A stretch of DNA of 64,000 nt, from contig NZ_JAUFQI010000001.1 of assembly GCF_030409715.1 (NCBI RefSeq), forward strand, positions 1,047,001 to 1,111,000. Reading direction: 5' to 3'. Below are positions 1-14,796 of the stretch, piece by piece. Numbering within the stretch: the stretch's first letter is position 1; each line of letters starts with the position of its first letter. Origin of the DNA: Reinekea marina (lineage in GTDB: Bacteria > Pseudomonadota > Gammaproteobacteria > Pseudomonadales > Natronospirillaceae). The notes below the pieces were generated by a model. It ran no database searches. It saw nothing but the letters and a program-made list of their open reading frames with translations, and was not told the DNA's origin. A program made the translations under genes and the position numbers.

Positions 1-1
1 C

Positions 2-469
2 GCTGCTGGGTTTGGTTGGAATCAATCGGTTCAAGCTAAGGTAGACTACCAAGTTACCCGCAACACCTATATGACGAACAAAATTAAAGAATTAGACGGT
101 AAGATCAAAGAAATTGAAGGTCTACGCCAGCAACGTGAAGCTTTAATTGAGCGTATGAATGTCATTCAGAGCTTGCAGGGTGATCGCCAAATTATCGTCC
201 ATGTGTTCGAAGAACTGGTCAGTGCTACTCCCGACGGTGTTTATTTTAATAGCTTAACTAGTAAAGGTTCGGTCCTTGAAATAAATGGCTTTGCGGATAA
301 AAAATTGGCGATATCTGATTTCTTACGGAATCTTGATCGATCTGAGTGGTTTTCAGATACGTTTTTACAAAATGTAGAGGCGATCAAAGAAGGTAATGAC
401 GTCGTGGGCAATAACTTCAGCTTAAAAGTGAATGTTACGAATCCTCTGAAAATAGAAGAGGATGCATAA
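2..469 (+). CDS. pilN: Type IV pilus inner-membrane assembly protein PilN (5' partial)
   Basis: The reading frame is open from the first bases of the window and lacks its N-terminus, including most of the membrane anchor. What remains is a coiled-coil stretch with repeated Lys/Glu heptads followed by a small alpha/beta domain, as in PilN. In the family, PilN pairs with PilO in the inner membrane and binds cytoplasmic PilM, linking the pilus motor to the secretin. Identity rests mainly on position directly before pilO, pilP and pilQ. The stop codon lies just before the pilO start, so the genes are co-transcribed. Confidence 0.9.
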   Translation, partial: AAGFGWNQSVQAKVDYQVTRNTYMTNKIKELDGKIKEIEGLRQQREALIERMNVIQSLQGDRQIIVHVFEELVSATPDGVYFNSLTSKGSVLEINGFADKKLAISDFLRNLDRSEWFSDTFLQNVEAIKEGNDVVGNNFSLKVNVTNPLKIEEDA

Positions 470-470
470 T

Positions 471-1100
471 ATGAGTGCAAAAAGCTTTTTCGAAGGATTT
501 AAAGAATTCGATTACGAAAACCCAGACTTCAATAACATAGGGTCTTGGCCCTTGGTTGTTCGAATGACGGCGTTATTGTTAGTGGCCGTATTAATTGTGT
601 TCGGCTTTTACTGGTTTGCTGTAAAAGGCTCGCAAGAGCGTTTTGTTCGTGAACAGGGCAAAGAGCAGGGTCTTAAAGAGCAATACCGTACTAAATCGTT
701 CCGCGTTGCAAACTTGGATGCATTTAAAGAGCAGCTAGCCGAGATGGAAGAAACCTTCGGTGCACTTTTGTCTCAGCTTCCTGATGAAACAGAAATGCCA
801 GGATTGCTTGATGACATAAGCACAACGGGTACGCAAAGTGGTTTAGAGATTGATAAAATCACACCACGAGGCGAGCAAGTTAAAGAGTTTTACATTGAAA
901 CGCCAATCGATATCACCGTTCGTGGTTCGTACCATGAAATGGGTAACTTCGTAAGCGCAATGGCGGCGATCCCCAGAATTGTGACGCTCCATGATTTTAG
1001 CATAACGACTCTGTCGCGAAGCTCAGCAAGTGATGAAGCCGCTGCACCGCTGACCATGCAGATTTCAGCCAAAACGTATCGTTATAAGGCGGAGGACTAA
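471..1100 (+). CDS. pilO: Type IV pilus inner-membrane assembly protein PilO
   Basis: A 209-residue protein with a short cytoplasmic N-terminus, one membrane segment at about residues 25-47, a coiled coil, and a periplasmic ferredoxin-like domain, the usual PilO plan and length. PilO forms a dimer with PilN in the alignment complex of the pilus. I chose the ATG at 471 rather than the in-frame ATG at 462, because AGAGG at 456-460 is well spaced for 471 but touches 462. The stop overlaps the pilP start by one base. Confidence 0.92.
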   Translation: MSAKSFFEGFKEFDYENPDFNNIGSWPLVVRMTALLLVAVLIVFGFYWFAVKGSQERFVREQGKEQGLKEQYRTKSFRVANLDAFKEQLAEMEETFGALLSQLPDETEMPGLLDDISTTGTQSGLEIDKITPRGEQVKEFYIETPIDITVRGSYHEMGNFVSAMAAIPRIVTLHDFSITTLSRSSASDEAAAPLTMQISAKTYRYKAED

Positions 1101-1648
1101 TGATGAAAAAGTCTTTATTACTGCCACTAGCGGTTGTATCTGTATTAACCGCCTGCGTTCAGCAAGATCCATTGACCGATCTTAAAGCATATGTAAATGA
1201 GCAAGATTCTCGGCCTAAAGGCACTATTCCGCCACCGCCAGAATTTATACCACCAGATCTGGTTTCTTACACGGCCAGTGGTAACCGCTCTCCTTTTGAA
1301 GTTCCTCGGCCTATTGAACTTATTCAAGAAGAGCGAGCGGCTCCAAAGAGTAACGTGAAACCAGATTTTGATCGGGTGAAAGAGTATTTAGAAACGTTCC
1401 GTATCGAAAACATCACTATGGTGGGTACGTTAAACGGTTTAGATGAAGAAGAAGTGTTATGGGCCTTAGTGAAAGACGGCCAAAGCGAAGTGCACCGCGT
1501 AAAAGTAGGCAACTACTTAGGGCGTAATTTTGGTCGCATTATCGATATTTCAGAAACGCAAATAGATTTAATTGAAATTGTCCCGTCAGGGAACGATAAC
1601 TGGGTAGAGCGCCCGAGAGCCATTGTTCTCGATGGCATAGAGCAATGA
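1100..1648 (+). CDS. pilP: Type IV pilus assembly lipoprotein PilP
   Basis: A 182-residue lipoprotein: a short hydrophobic signal ends in the lipobox LTAC, with the lipidated Cys at about residue 19. A Pro-rich linker follows (PPPPEFIPPDL), then a C-terminal beta domain (about 90-180), the domain that contacts the PilQ secretin in the family. Two ATG codons at 1100 and 1103 are both possible starts; GGAGG at 1091-1094 fits either. The end overlaps the pilQ start by four bases, so translation is probably coupled. Confidence 0.92.
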   Translation: MMKKSLLLPLAVVSVLTACVQQDPLTDLKAYVNEQDSRPKGTIPPPPEFIPPDLVSYTASGNRSPFEVPRPIELIQEERAAPKSNVKPDFDRVKEYLETFRIENITMVGTLNGLDEEEVLWALVKDGQSEVHRVKVGNYLGRNFGRIIDISETQIDLIEIVPSGNDNWVERPRAIVLDGIEQ

Positions 1649-3753
1649 GCAAGGGTGGTGAGGTGAAAATAGTGAACGTTATAAAAAGTTATAAAGCACT
1701 GCTTGCTTTCGTAAGTATCTGCTTCCTGTCGAACGCGGTTGCGTCGAGTTTAACGGATTTGGAAGTATTATCGTTATCAGGTGACCGGACCCAGATAGTC
1801 CTAACCTTTGACGGAATCGCTCCAGAGCCCGTTGGTTATAGTATCGAAGATCCAGCGCGAATTTCGCTTGATTTCGCCGGTGCTTCTAGCCTACTTGGCG
1901 AAAAATACATACAGATCGGCAGCGGAAACACTCGAAATGCAGCGATTTTAGATACTGGTGACCGTACACGCGTTGTATTTAGTCTGACAAAATTAGTAAG
2001 CTATGCAACGGAAGTTAACGGCAATGTGGTCTCCATATTTATTGGTGATGGTGCAGAGTCTTTAGTTTCAAAAACTAAACCAACGTCTGCTGCAACGGCA
2101 ACGCCTGCGGTATCAAGTGCTCCGGCCTTATCTGCTAAAAGCAACGAAGTTCAAAATGTTGATTTCCGCCGTACTGAATCGGGAGCAGGCCAAGTAGTTG
2201 TAGAATTTGCCAACGCTGGTGCGAACGCTTCTGTTTTCGAAAAAGGCGGCGATATTTACATTCAGGTAGACAGCTTTGAAGTTCCTTCTGAACTGCGACG
2301 CCGATTAGATGTTGTGGATTTTGCAACGGCCGTGCAGTTTATTAACGTTTATAATGAAGATGGTCACGCTATCATTCGATTAGAAGTTGATGGCGCTTAT
2401 GACTATTTAGCTTATCAAGCCGACAACCGAATGACCGTTGAAGTTAATCAATTGACTGCGGCAGAAGAAGAAGAGCGGCTTAAAGAAAAATTCCCATACA
2501 GCGGCGATAAGCTTTCGTTAGTCTTCCAAGATATTGAAGTGCGTGATGTTCTACAGATTATTGCAAACTACGTTGGCATAAACCTAGTTGCTTCTGATTC
2601 GATTAACGGCACTATTACACTTCGCTTAAATAATGTGCCTTGGGATCAAGCCTTAGACTTAGTACTTAAAACCAATGGCCTAGATAAACGTCAAAACGGC
2701 AATGTGTTGTTAGTTGCGCCAGCGGCAGAATTAGCTGAGCAAGAGCGTTTAGAGCTTGAAGCGCGTAAACAAACAATACAATTAGCGCCGCTTAGAACCG
2801 AGTACGTGCAGATTAATTATGCTAAAGCCGAAGACATTGCACAAATCATTCAAGCGCAAAGTGGTGGCTCTGATACCACGACAACGACCAATGAAGACGG
2901 TTCCACGACAGAAACCTCGACAGCGTTATCGAATGGCTTCTTATCGCCACGCGGCAGTGTTGTAGTAGATACACGTACCAATACGCTGATCGTGACAGAC
3001 GTTGCCATTAACTTGAGCGGCATTCGTCGAGCCATCGAAGTATTTGATGTCCCGGTTAAACAACTGTTGATTGAAGCTCGAATTGTTACGGCTCGAACCT
3101 CGGCAAGTGAACAGTTTGGTGTAACATGGCAAGGCGCTGCAGAACCTAATTTAGGTGGCAACCTCAGTACGCCAAGCTCTTTCTTTGTAGGATTACCACC
3201 AGGTGCCTCTAACAATACTTTCTCAATCGGGCTATCTCGTGCGGGTCTTTCATTGATTGATCTACAGATTGCCGCCTTAGAAAGCCAAGGGGATGCTGAG
3301 GTTGTTTCTCAACCTAAGGTGATTACCTCTGACGGACAATCGGCCAGTATCTTCTCGGGTCAAAGTATCGGTGTTACCGGTCCTGATGGTGAAACCGTAT
3401 TTGTTGAAGCTGGCTTAAAGTTAGATGTTATTCCTCAGTTAACGCCTGATGACCGTGTCATTATGCAATTGAAAATTAACCAGGATTCTATTTCTTCTTC
3501 GGGTGCCGTAGGTGCTGTAACGTTAGATGTGAACAACGTGACAACCCAAGTATTGGTCGACAACGGAGCGACACTCGTCCTTGGTGGTGTTTACCGAGTG
3601 GGTAAAAACACCAGTACGGATAAGACGCCAATTTTAGGAGACTTACCTTTTGTAGGTGGCCTGTTCCGTCGTACGTCGGAAGTTGAAGAGAAAACTGAGT
3701 TATTAATCTTCATTACACCGAAGATTATTGAAGAGGGAATCGTGGCGAACTAA
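1645..3753 (+). CDS. pilQ: Type IV pilus secretin PilQ
   Basis: The outer-membrane ring through which pili pass. The 702 residues show a signal peptide (cleavage near the VASS at about 34), two AMIN-type peptidoglycan-binding domains (about 35-130 and 170-275), a secretin/TonB N0 domain (about 295-350), an N1 domain with a Thr/Ser-rich insertion near 415-430, and the C-terminal secretin barrel ending in KTELLIFITPKII. A GTG at about 1663 is an alternative start after GGTGAG. It is the last pilus gene of the operon and overlaps aroK by one base. Confidence 0.95.
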   Translation: MSKGGEVKIVNVIKSYKALLAFVSICFLSNAVASSLTDLEVLSLSGDRTQIVLTFDGIAPEPVGYSIEDPARISLDFAGASSLLGEKYIQIGSGNTRNAAILDTGDRTRVVFSLTKLVSYATEVNGNVVSIFIGDGAESLVSKTKPTSAATATPAVSSAPALSAKSNEVQNVDFRRTESGAGQVVVEFANAGANASVFEKGGDIYIQVDSFEVPSELRRRLDVVDFATAVQFINVYNEDGHAIIRLEVDGAYDYLAYQADNRMTVEVNQLTAAEEEERLKEKFPYSGDKLSLVFQDIEVRDVLQIIANYVGINLVASDSINGTITLRLNNVPWDQALDLVLKTNGLDKRQNGNVLLVAPAAELAEQERLELEARKQTIQLAPLRTEYVQINYAKAEDIAQIIQAQSGGSDTTTTTNEDGSTTETSTALSNGFLSPRGSVVVDTRTNTLIVTDVAINLSGIRRAIEVFDVPVKQLLIEARIVTARTSASEQFGVTWQGAAEPNLGGNLSTPSSFFVGLPPGASNNTFSIGLSRAGLSLIDLQIAALESQGDAEVVSQPKVITSDGQSASIFSGQSIGVTGPDGETVFVEAGLKLDVIPQLTPDDRVIMQLKINQDSISSSGAVGAVTLDVNNVTTQVLVDNGATLVLGGVYRVGKNTSTDKTPILGDLPFVGGLFRRTSEVEEKTELLIFITPKIIEEGIVAN

Positions 3754-4268
3754 TGCCTCTACAGAAACACCTCATATTAGTCGGACCAATGGGCGCAGGA
3801 AAAAGCACCATTGGTCGATTACTTTCAGAGCAGCTTAGCTGCTCTTTTGTTGATATCGACAAAGAGATTGAAGAGCGTTCTGGTGCGACGATTCCCTGGA
3901 TATTTGATATTGAAGGTGAAGAAGGCTTTCGTGATCGCGAAACTCAAGCCATCGTCGAAATGTGTAAAGAGCCTCCGCAGATAATAGCGACGGGAGGTGG
4001 GTGCATTTTAAGATTGCAAAATCGGCAATGTATCGTGCAATCTGGCGTGGTAATCTATTTAGCGACATCGGTTGAGCAGCAATTGCAAAGAACGGGTCGT
4101 GATAAAAATAGGCCTTTGCTGCAAACCCAAAACCCTAAAAAAACATTAGAAGTTATGGCAGAAGTCCGCAACCCGCTTTACAGTGAGGTGGCAGATCTTT
4201 ATATCGATACCAACTTAAAGCCAACCAAGCTTGTAATGCAGGAAATCCTTTCTTTTTTAGAAGAGTAA
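3753..4268 (+). CDS. aroK: Shikimate kinase
   Basis: Phosphorylates shikimate at the 3-hydroxyl with ATP, step five of the chorismate pathway. The 171 residues contain a Walker A loop GPMGAGKS (11-18), the DID acidic site, the FRDRE shikimate-binding arginine region, the ATGGG loop, and the lid RTGRDKNRPLL. Length is typical. It sits directly against pilQ and two bases before aroB, the arrangement known from Pseudomonas and enterobacteria, so it is likely read from the pilus operon and perhaps also from an internal promoter. Confidence 0.97.
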   Translation: MPLQKHLILVGPMGAGKSTIGRLLSEQLSCSFVDIDKEIEERSGATIPWIFDIEGEEGFRDRETQAIVEMCKEPPQIIATGGGCILRLQNRQCIVQSGVVIYLATSVEQQLQRTGRDKNRPLLQTQNPKKTLEVMAEVRNPLYSEVADLYIDTNLKPTKLVMQEILSFLEE

Positions 4269-4270
4269 AC

Positions 4271-5353
4271 ATGAAAACAGTAACTGTTGCCTTAGGTGAT
4301 CGGTCTTATCCAATCTATATTGGTGACTGCTTGTCTACACCGGAGCTTCTTTTAAAAGCCATACCTCATTTGGAAGTCATGATTGTAACGAATACAACCG
4401 TGGCTCCATTGTATCTAAATAAGATAAAACAGGCGCTTGAAGGAGCGAATAAATCTGTAGAGGCTGTTGTATTGCCCGATGGCGAGCAACACAAAACTCT
4501 TGATACGATCAATTTGATATTCGATGCATTGCTAGAAAAACCCTACAGTCGAAAGGTTGCCTTAGTCGCACTTGGCGGTGGCGTTATAGGTGACATGACT
4601 GGGTTTGCGGCCGCCAGTTATCAGCGGGGCGTAGACTTTATTCAAATCCCTACAACATTATTATCTCAGGTAGATTCCTCTGTTGGTGGCAAAACAGGCG
4701 TAAACCATCGACTGGGAAAGAACATGATTGGGGCGTTTAAACAACCTTTAGCGGTTTTTATTGATCCAGCTGTGCTCAATACCTTACCGAAAAAAGAATT
4801 TGCCGCAGGGTTTGCTGAGATTATTAAGCATGGTGCATTGCACGATGAAAAATATTTAAGCTATTTAGAAGCAAATATCGACGCTATATTTGCATTGGAG
4901 TCTAATGCCTTAATTGATGCAATTTCTAAATCGTGTGAAATAAAAGCATCTGTTGTCACGCAAGATGAAACAGAGCAAGGAATTAGAGCAACGCTCAACT
5001 TTGGTCATACCTTTGGCCACGCTGTTGAAACTACCATGGGCTATGGCACCTATTTGCATGGAGAAGCGGTGGCAATAGGCATGGTGATGGCGGCACATAT
5101 GTCAGCACAATTAGGGTACATCACTGCTGAAGATGCCCAACGCTTATCACAGTTAATTAAGCGAGCCAGCTTACCTGTTGAGTCGCCAAAAGGCATGACG
5201 GCTGTGCAGTACGTAGATGCAATGTATAGGGATAAAAAAGTAGATTCAGGCACGTTAAAGTTGATTCTACTGAAACGCTTAGGCGAAGCATTCGTGACCT
5301 CAGACTTTTCAAAAGAAGATCTTTTACGCACCTTAAATCATTTTTGCCATTAA
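4271..5353 (+). CDS. aroB: 3-dehydroquinate synthase
   Basis: Converts DAHP to 3-dehydroquinate using NAD and a divalent metal, step two of the shikimate pathway. The 360-residue protein carries the NAD-binding GGGVIGDMTGF, the substrate segment QVDSSVGGKTGVNH, and the metal-ligand region with FGHTFGHA and the later HGEAVAIGM. It starts two bases after aroK with weak Shine-Dalgarno spacing, suggesting coupling. No anomalies were seen. Confidence 0.97.
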   Translation: MKTVTVALGDRSYPIYIGDCLSTPELLLKAIPHLEVMIVTNTTVAPLYLNKIKQALEGANKSVEAVVLPDGEQHKTLDTINLIFDALLEKPYSRKVALVALGGGVIGDMTGFAAASYQRGVDFIQIPTTLLSQVDSSVGGKTGVNHRLGKNMIGAFKQPLAVFIDPAVLNTLPKKEFAAGFAEIIKHGALHDEKYLSYLEANIDAIFALESNALIDAISKSCEIKASVVTQDETEQGIRATLNFGHTFGHAVETTMGYGTYLHGEAVAIGMVMAAHMSAQLGYITAEDAQRLSQLIKRASLPVESPKGMTAVQYVDAMYRDKKVDSGTLKLILLKRLGEAFVTSDFSKEDLLRTLNHFCH

Positions 5354-5378
5354 AGAGCACTATTACTCTAGACAGCGA

Positions 5379-5408
5379 GATTAATAGCCGCTTAAATGGC
5401 TGTTAATC
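5379..5408 (+). other. Stem-loop between aroB and the damX-like gene
   Basis: Arms at 5379-5389 and 5398-5408 can form eleven base pairs in RNA, one of them G-U, around an eight-base loop. No U-tract follows, so it is not a standard terminator; it may stabilise the upstream message or tune read-through into the damX-like gene. Confidence 0.45.
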
Positions 5409-5427
5409 GCATAGGTTGGAGAAATAC

Positions 5428-6870
5428 GTGGATTTATCTGAACAATCCGAACGAATGCAGTCCTTTTATGGCTTGAAATACGATCCTTTTGGCGCTCTTG
5501 TCGATGCAATGGTATTTAGTGGTGCAGGGGGTCGTTACGAAATAGCCGAGACGATTCGCCACCTGCTGACTTATAGCCCCCAAGACGGTTTGGTGATTGG
5601 ACCGGCCGGGTCAGGCAAGCGAATGCTTATACAGCATGTGGTTAAAATGCTTGAAGACCATTGGCGTATTGCTTGGATAGATGGCAGCGAAATAGAAACC
5701 CACGACGAATTTCTGCGTGAGATTGTTGGTCAATTAGGATTAGGGCTAAAAGTTGAATCCGATGTTGAGCTAATGACTCAGCAAATCAATCAAATAGTTG
5801 CATCTCGAACTGAAGCCGGTGAAGCCTTTCTGTTGGTTGTTCAATTCGCCGATCATTTGCCAGAGCCGATCCTTGCTCTGGCACATCAATTTAGACCCTC
5901 AGCAAGCCTTGATCATCGATTACATCAGTTATGGTTGATCGAATCTGAAGCGGCGGCTGCAGAACTGCATGAAGATGATTGGTTCAACTACCCCTTACTG
6001 CCCTTAACCGATGAAGATGCCACCTTATATTTAAAAGACAGGTTGGTTGCGGCAGGCAATGTTGGCGATTTGCCGTTTGCAGCTAAAGATATTTCGCGCT
6101 TAAATCAAATGTCTCAAGGCTCTTTACTGTCTCTAAATGAGCTCGCAAGAGACTATCTTATTGGCTCTACGTTTCGAACCGCTGAAAAAACCAAAGGTTT
6201 TCCGCTAACTCATGTGATCGCAGGTGTTGCCGCGCTAACCATTGTGACGATCGCTTTGCTTTATAATTTAAATGAAAACAAAGACCAAGTTGATACCGTC
6301 GAAGTTCCAGTAAGCTCGGCGCCACTTTCTAACGTACAACAAAAGCTGGCGGATGCCGCTGCAAAAATTGATGCTAAATCGCAGCAAACATCGCCAACGC
6401 AAGCTCCGAGTACCACTGATGCCGAAAAAGCGCCTGGTGAATCAGAGCCAGAACCCAGCTTGAACGAAACTTCCCCGCAAAGCGATTCAACTGCGCCAGC
6501 CACTGAAGAAGTGCCTGATCAGCCAGTTCAAGCGCAGGCAAGTGAAGTAGCGGTCGTTGCTGAGTCTAGTGTGCCCATGAGCAAGCCGACTCTTTTAGAC
6601 AGGGCTGAGGATGCGCAATTCACCATGCAGTTAGTGGGAGTAAGAGATCGAAGCAAGTTAGACTCAGTGACTAAAGAGTTTAGTGCCCCGGAAAAAGTCG
6701 ACATAGTTGAAACCACCTACCAAGGAAAACCTTGGTTTGTGCTCATATATGGGCAGTTTAACTCCAAGGCAGAGGCCGAAAAGGCACTGACTGAATTGCC
6801 TAAACGGTTTGAAGGAGAGTCTCCTTGGATCCGCTCGTTTAGGGATGTTCGGGAGACTGCTGTAAATTAA
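5428..6870 (+). CDS. damX: DamX-like cell-division protein (ATPase-like plus SPOR domain)
   Basis: A 480-residue inner-membrane protein. The N-terminal half resembles the ExeA/DamX AAA domain with a Walker A-like GPAGSGKR; the usual Ser/Thr after Lys is Arg, so ATP use is doubtful. One membrane segment lies at about 253-275, then an acidic Pro/Ser/Thr-rich periplasmic linker, then a C-terminal SPOR domain (about 400-478) of the type that binds denuded glycan at septa. The GTG at 5428 is preferred over an upstream TTG because GGAG at 5418-5421 is correctly spaced. Position between aroB and gltB matches Pseudomonas. Confidence 0.88.
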   Translation: MDLSEQSERMQSFYGLKYDPFGALVDAMVFSGAGGRYEIAETIRHLLTYSPQDGLVIGPAGSGKRMLIQHVVKMLEDHWRIAWIDGSEIETHDEFLREIVGQLGLGLKVESDVELMTQQINQIVASRTEAGEAFLLVVQFADHLPEPILALAHQFRPSASLDHRLHQLWLIESEAAAAELHEDDWFNYPLLPLTDEDATLYLKDRLVAAGNVGDLPFAAKDISRLNQMSQGSLLSLNELARDYLIGSTFRTAEKTKGFPLTHVIAGVAALTIVTIALLYNLNENKDQVDTVEVPVSSAPLSNVQQKLADAAAKIDAKSQQTSPTQAPSTTDAEKAPGESEPEPSLNETSPQSDSTAPATEEVPDQPVQAQASEVAVVAESSVPMSKPTLLDRAEDAQFTMQLVGVRDRSKLDSVTKEFSAPEKVDIVETTYQGKPWFVLIYGQFNSKAEAEKALTELPKRFEGESPWIRSFRDVRETAVN

Positions 6871-7012
6871 TATAGCTTATTATACCGTTATAATTAGGTT
6901 GAAGATGTAATTGACCTTAAACTGACGTTCATCAACTAATTTGAAATCGCTTTAAAAATCGTCGAAACACATAAATTTCAGGTGCTTTAAGGCAAAACAA
7001 AGGTGAACGTTA

Positions 7013-12894
<5,882 letters not shown>

Positions 12895-12916
12895 GCGTTA
12901 AGTTATTGTTCTTTTC

Positions 12917-12947
12917 AAAAAGCCCGCCTATTTAGTCGGGCTTTTTT
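12917..12947. terminator. Bidirectional terminator between gltD and acpH
   Basis: AAAAGCCCG and CGGGCTTTT arms flank a short AT-rich loop, with A and T runs on both sides, so it can serve both converging genes. Confidence 0.9.
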
Positions 12948-13543
12948 AGGTCTTTAATTCCAGGAACAATATCCTGGGCATTCAAGTGCTGGGTCAACGA
13001 TGCTAAATAATCAGAAAAACAGCCATCGTATTCGGCCACTAACGCACAAGCTTGATGCGCTTGCCTTGCCAAAGGCGTGGTAAATTGTATACGCCGTGAC
13101 ATACCTTTTAATGCTCGCTCAATACCCCACGAGTGTGCGTATGCGTTAAACCAATCATGTTCAGTCATCCAAAAGAGTGTTTGCTCGAAACGAGGGCTAA
13201 GTGGGAGTTCTTTAAATTGGTTCAGATGTTGGTAGCAATTGTTTGCAAACCGCTCTAGTGGCACGGGGTGTAACGTTTGCCAGTGCTTTGCCAAGTAGTG
13301 ATCGATCAGAAGATCAATCACCAGTGGCGATGTTTTTCTAAAAATTGGTCGTAACGTCTGTCGAATCGATTCAAGCTCGTCGCACTGGTCGGTAAATTTA
13401 TCGATGGCTTGGTGTCGGTCGAAATGGGTTAAAAATATAGGTGATGCTTCTTCGCTTGGACGCAAGCCAAAATCTGGCCACAGGCTGCCCGCAAGCGCTG
13501 CTGGCGATTGGTCAGAAAACAGGCAATGGCCAAGAAAGTTCAT
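12932..13543 (-). CDS. acpH: Acyl-carrier-protein phosphodiesterase
   Basis: Predicted to remove the 4'-phosphopantetheine arm from ACP. The 203-residue protein begins MNFLGHCLFS and continues with GSLWPDF, HFDRHQAIDKFTD and IDLLIDHYLAKHW, matching the AcpH (YajB) pattern of His/Asp-rich helices of the HD-like fold. The original MNFLAH opening of the family is MNFLGH here. The end runs into the shared terminator with gltD. It is divergent from hemE, with 75 bases between. Confidence 0.85.
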   Translation of the reverse strand: MNFLGHCLFSDQSPAALAGSLWPDFGLRPSEEASPIFLTHFDRHQAIDKFTDQCDELESIRQTLRPIFRKTSPLVIDLLIDHYLAKHWQTLHPVPLERFANNCYQHLNQFKELPLSPRFEQTLFWMTEHDWFNAYAHSWGIERALKGMSRRIQFTTPLARQAHQACALVAEYDGCFSDYLASLTQHLNAQDIVPGIKDLKKPD

Positions 13544-13618
13544 AGTTAGGTAAGCACCATCGTAAGTTGATGAAAGTCACAGTATAATGGCTAACTTACT
13601 TAATTAGGGGTCTAAGTT

Positions 13619-14683
13619 GTGGCTGAATTGAAAAATGATCGCTTTTTGAAAGCGTTGATGCGTGAACCCGTTGATCGAACACCGATTTGGATGATGCGAC
13701 AAGCTGGGCGTTATTTGCCTGAATATCGTGAAACACGTGCGCAAGCGGGCGATTTCATGAGCTTGTGTAAAAATGCCGATTTAGCGTGTGAAGTTACCTT
13801 GCAGCCTTTAGAGCGCTACCCCTTAGATGCGGCCATCTTATTCTCAGATATTTTGACTATTCCTGATGCAATGGGTTTAGGTTTATATTTTGAGCAAGGC
13901 GAAGGACCAAAGTTCAAGCAGACCGTTCGTTCGGAGGCTGACTTAAGCCGGCTTATTCAGCCGAAAATGGATGACCATTTAGGCTATGTTATGAATGCCG
14001 TCAGCACCATTCGTAAAGAGTTGAATGGCAAAGTGCCTTTAATTGGCTTCACGGGTAGCCCTTGGACGCTTGCGACGTACATGATTGAAGGTGGCTCCAG
14101 TAAAGATTTCCGTCACAGCAAAGCCATGCTGTATTCGCAGCCAGAGCTGTTGCATGCGTTACTTGATCAGTTAGCTGATGTCATTATTGACTACTTGAAT
14201 GCGCAAATTAAAGCGGGCGCACAAGCGGTTCAAATATTCGACAGTTGGGGCGGCAGTTTAAGTCACGCGGCCTATACCGAGTTCTCTTTGAAGTATATGA
14301 AGAAAATTATTGCAGGTTTAACCCGTGAGCATGAGGGTCGTAAAGTGCCTGTGATTATGTTCACCAAGGGCGGTGGTCAGTGGCTCGATGTGATGGCCGA
14401 TAGCGGCGCTGACGCGCTGGGACTAGATTGGACCACCTCTTTGGCCACGGCCCGTGCGCAAGTAGGCGATAAAGTGGCATTACAAGGCAATATGGACCCG
14501 TGTGTATTGTACGCCAGCCCAGATAAAATCCGCATTGAAGTGGATCGCATCTTGGCCGAGTACGGCGCAGGTACCGGACACGTCTTCAACTTAGGCCACG
14601 GTATTCATCAGTTTGTTGATCCAGCACACGCTCAAGCCTTTATAGAAGCCGTTGTTGAATTGTCTCCAAAGTATCATCGTTAA
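13619..14683 (+). CDS. hemE: Uroporphyrinogen decarboxylase
   Basis: Converts uroporphyrinogen III to coproporphyrinogen III by four decarboxylations. The 354 residues carry the signature [16 protein letters not shown] near residue 21, the catalytic [11 protein letters not shown] region, and the C-terminal GHGIHQ. Translation starts at GTG 13619 with a GGGG stretch upstream at 13607-13610. The gene follows gltBD apart from the inserted acpH, as in Pseudomonas. Confidence 0.97.
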   Translation: MAELKNDRFLKALMREPVDRTPIWMMRQAGRYLPEYRETRAQAGDFMSLCKNADLACEVTLQPLERYPLDAAILFSDILTIPDAMGLGLYFEQGEGPKFKQTVRSEADLSRLIQPKMDDHLGYVMNAVSTIRKELNGKVPLIGFTGSPWTLATYMIEGGSSKDFRHSKAMLYSQPELLHALLDQLADVIIDYLNAQIKAGAQAVQIFDSWGGSLSHAAYTEFSLKYMKKIIAGLTREHEGRKVPVIMFTKGGGQWLDVMADSGADALGLDWTTSLATARAQVGDKVALQGNMDPCVLYASPDKIRIEVDRILAEYGAGTGHVFNLGHGIHQFVDPAHAQAFIEAVVELSPKYHR

Positions 14684-14697
14684 CCTTAAACGACCGC

Positions 14698-14713
14698 GCG
14701 GCTGCTCGGCCGC
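14698..14713 (+). other. GC-rich hairpin after hemE
   Basis: GCGGC and GCCGC arms around a six-base loop lie 15 bases past the hemE stop in an otherwise AT-rich region. There is no T-tract, so a terminator role is uncertain. Confidence 0.35.
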
Positions 14714-14796
14714 CCGGTACTATTGTTCTCATCGCTAGAAACTGCGACACTAAGCCAACAACAACGCTAATTATCTGATTTTAAACAGGTTCCCTA

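Noticed and set aside
2850..3215. 121-residue minus-strand frame opposite pilQ
   Set aside because: Its composition is the complement of the Thr-rich pilQ linker; no ribosome site or family.
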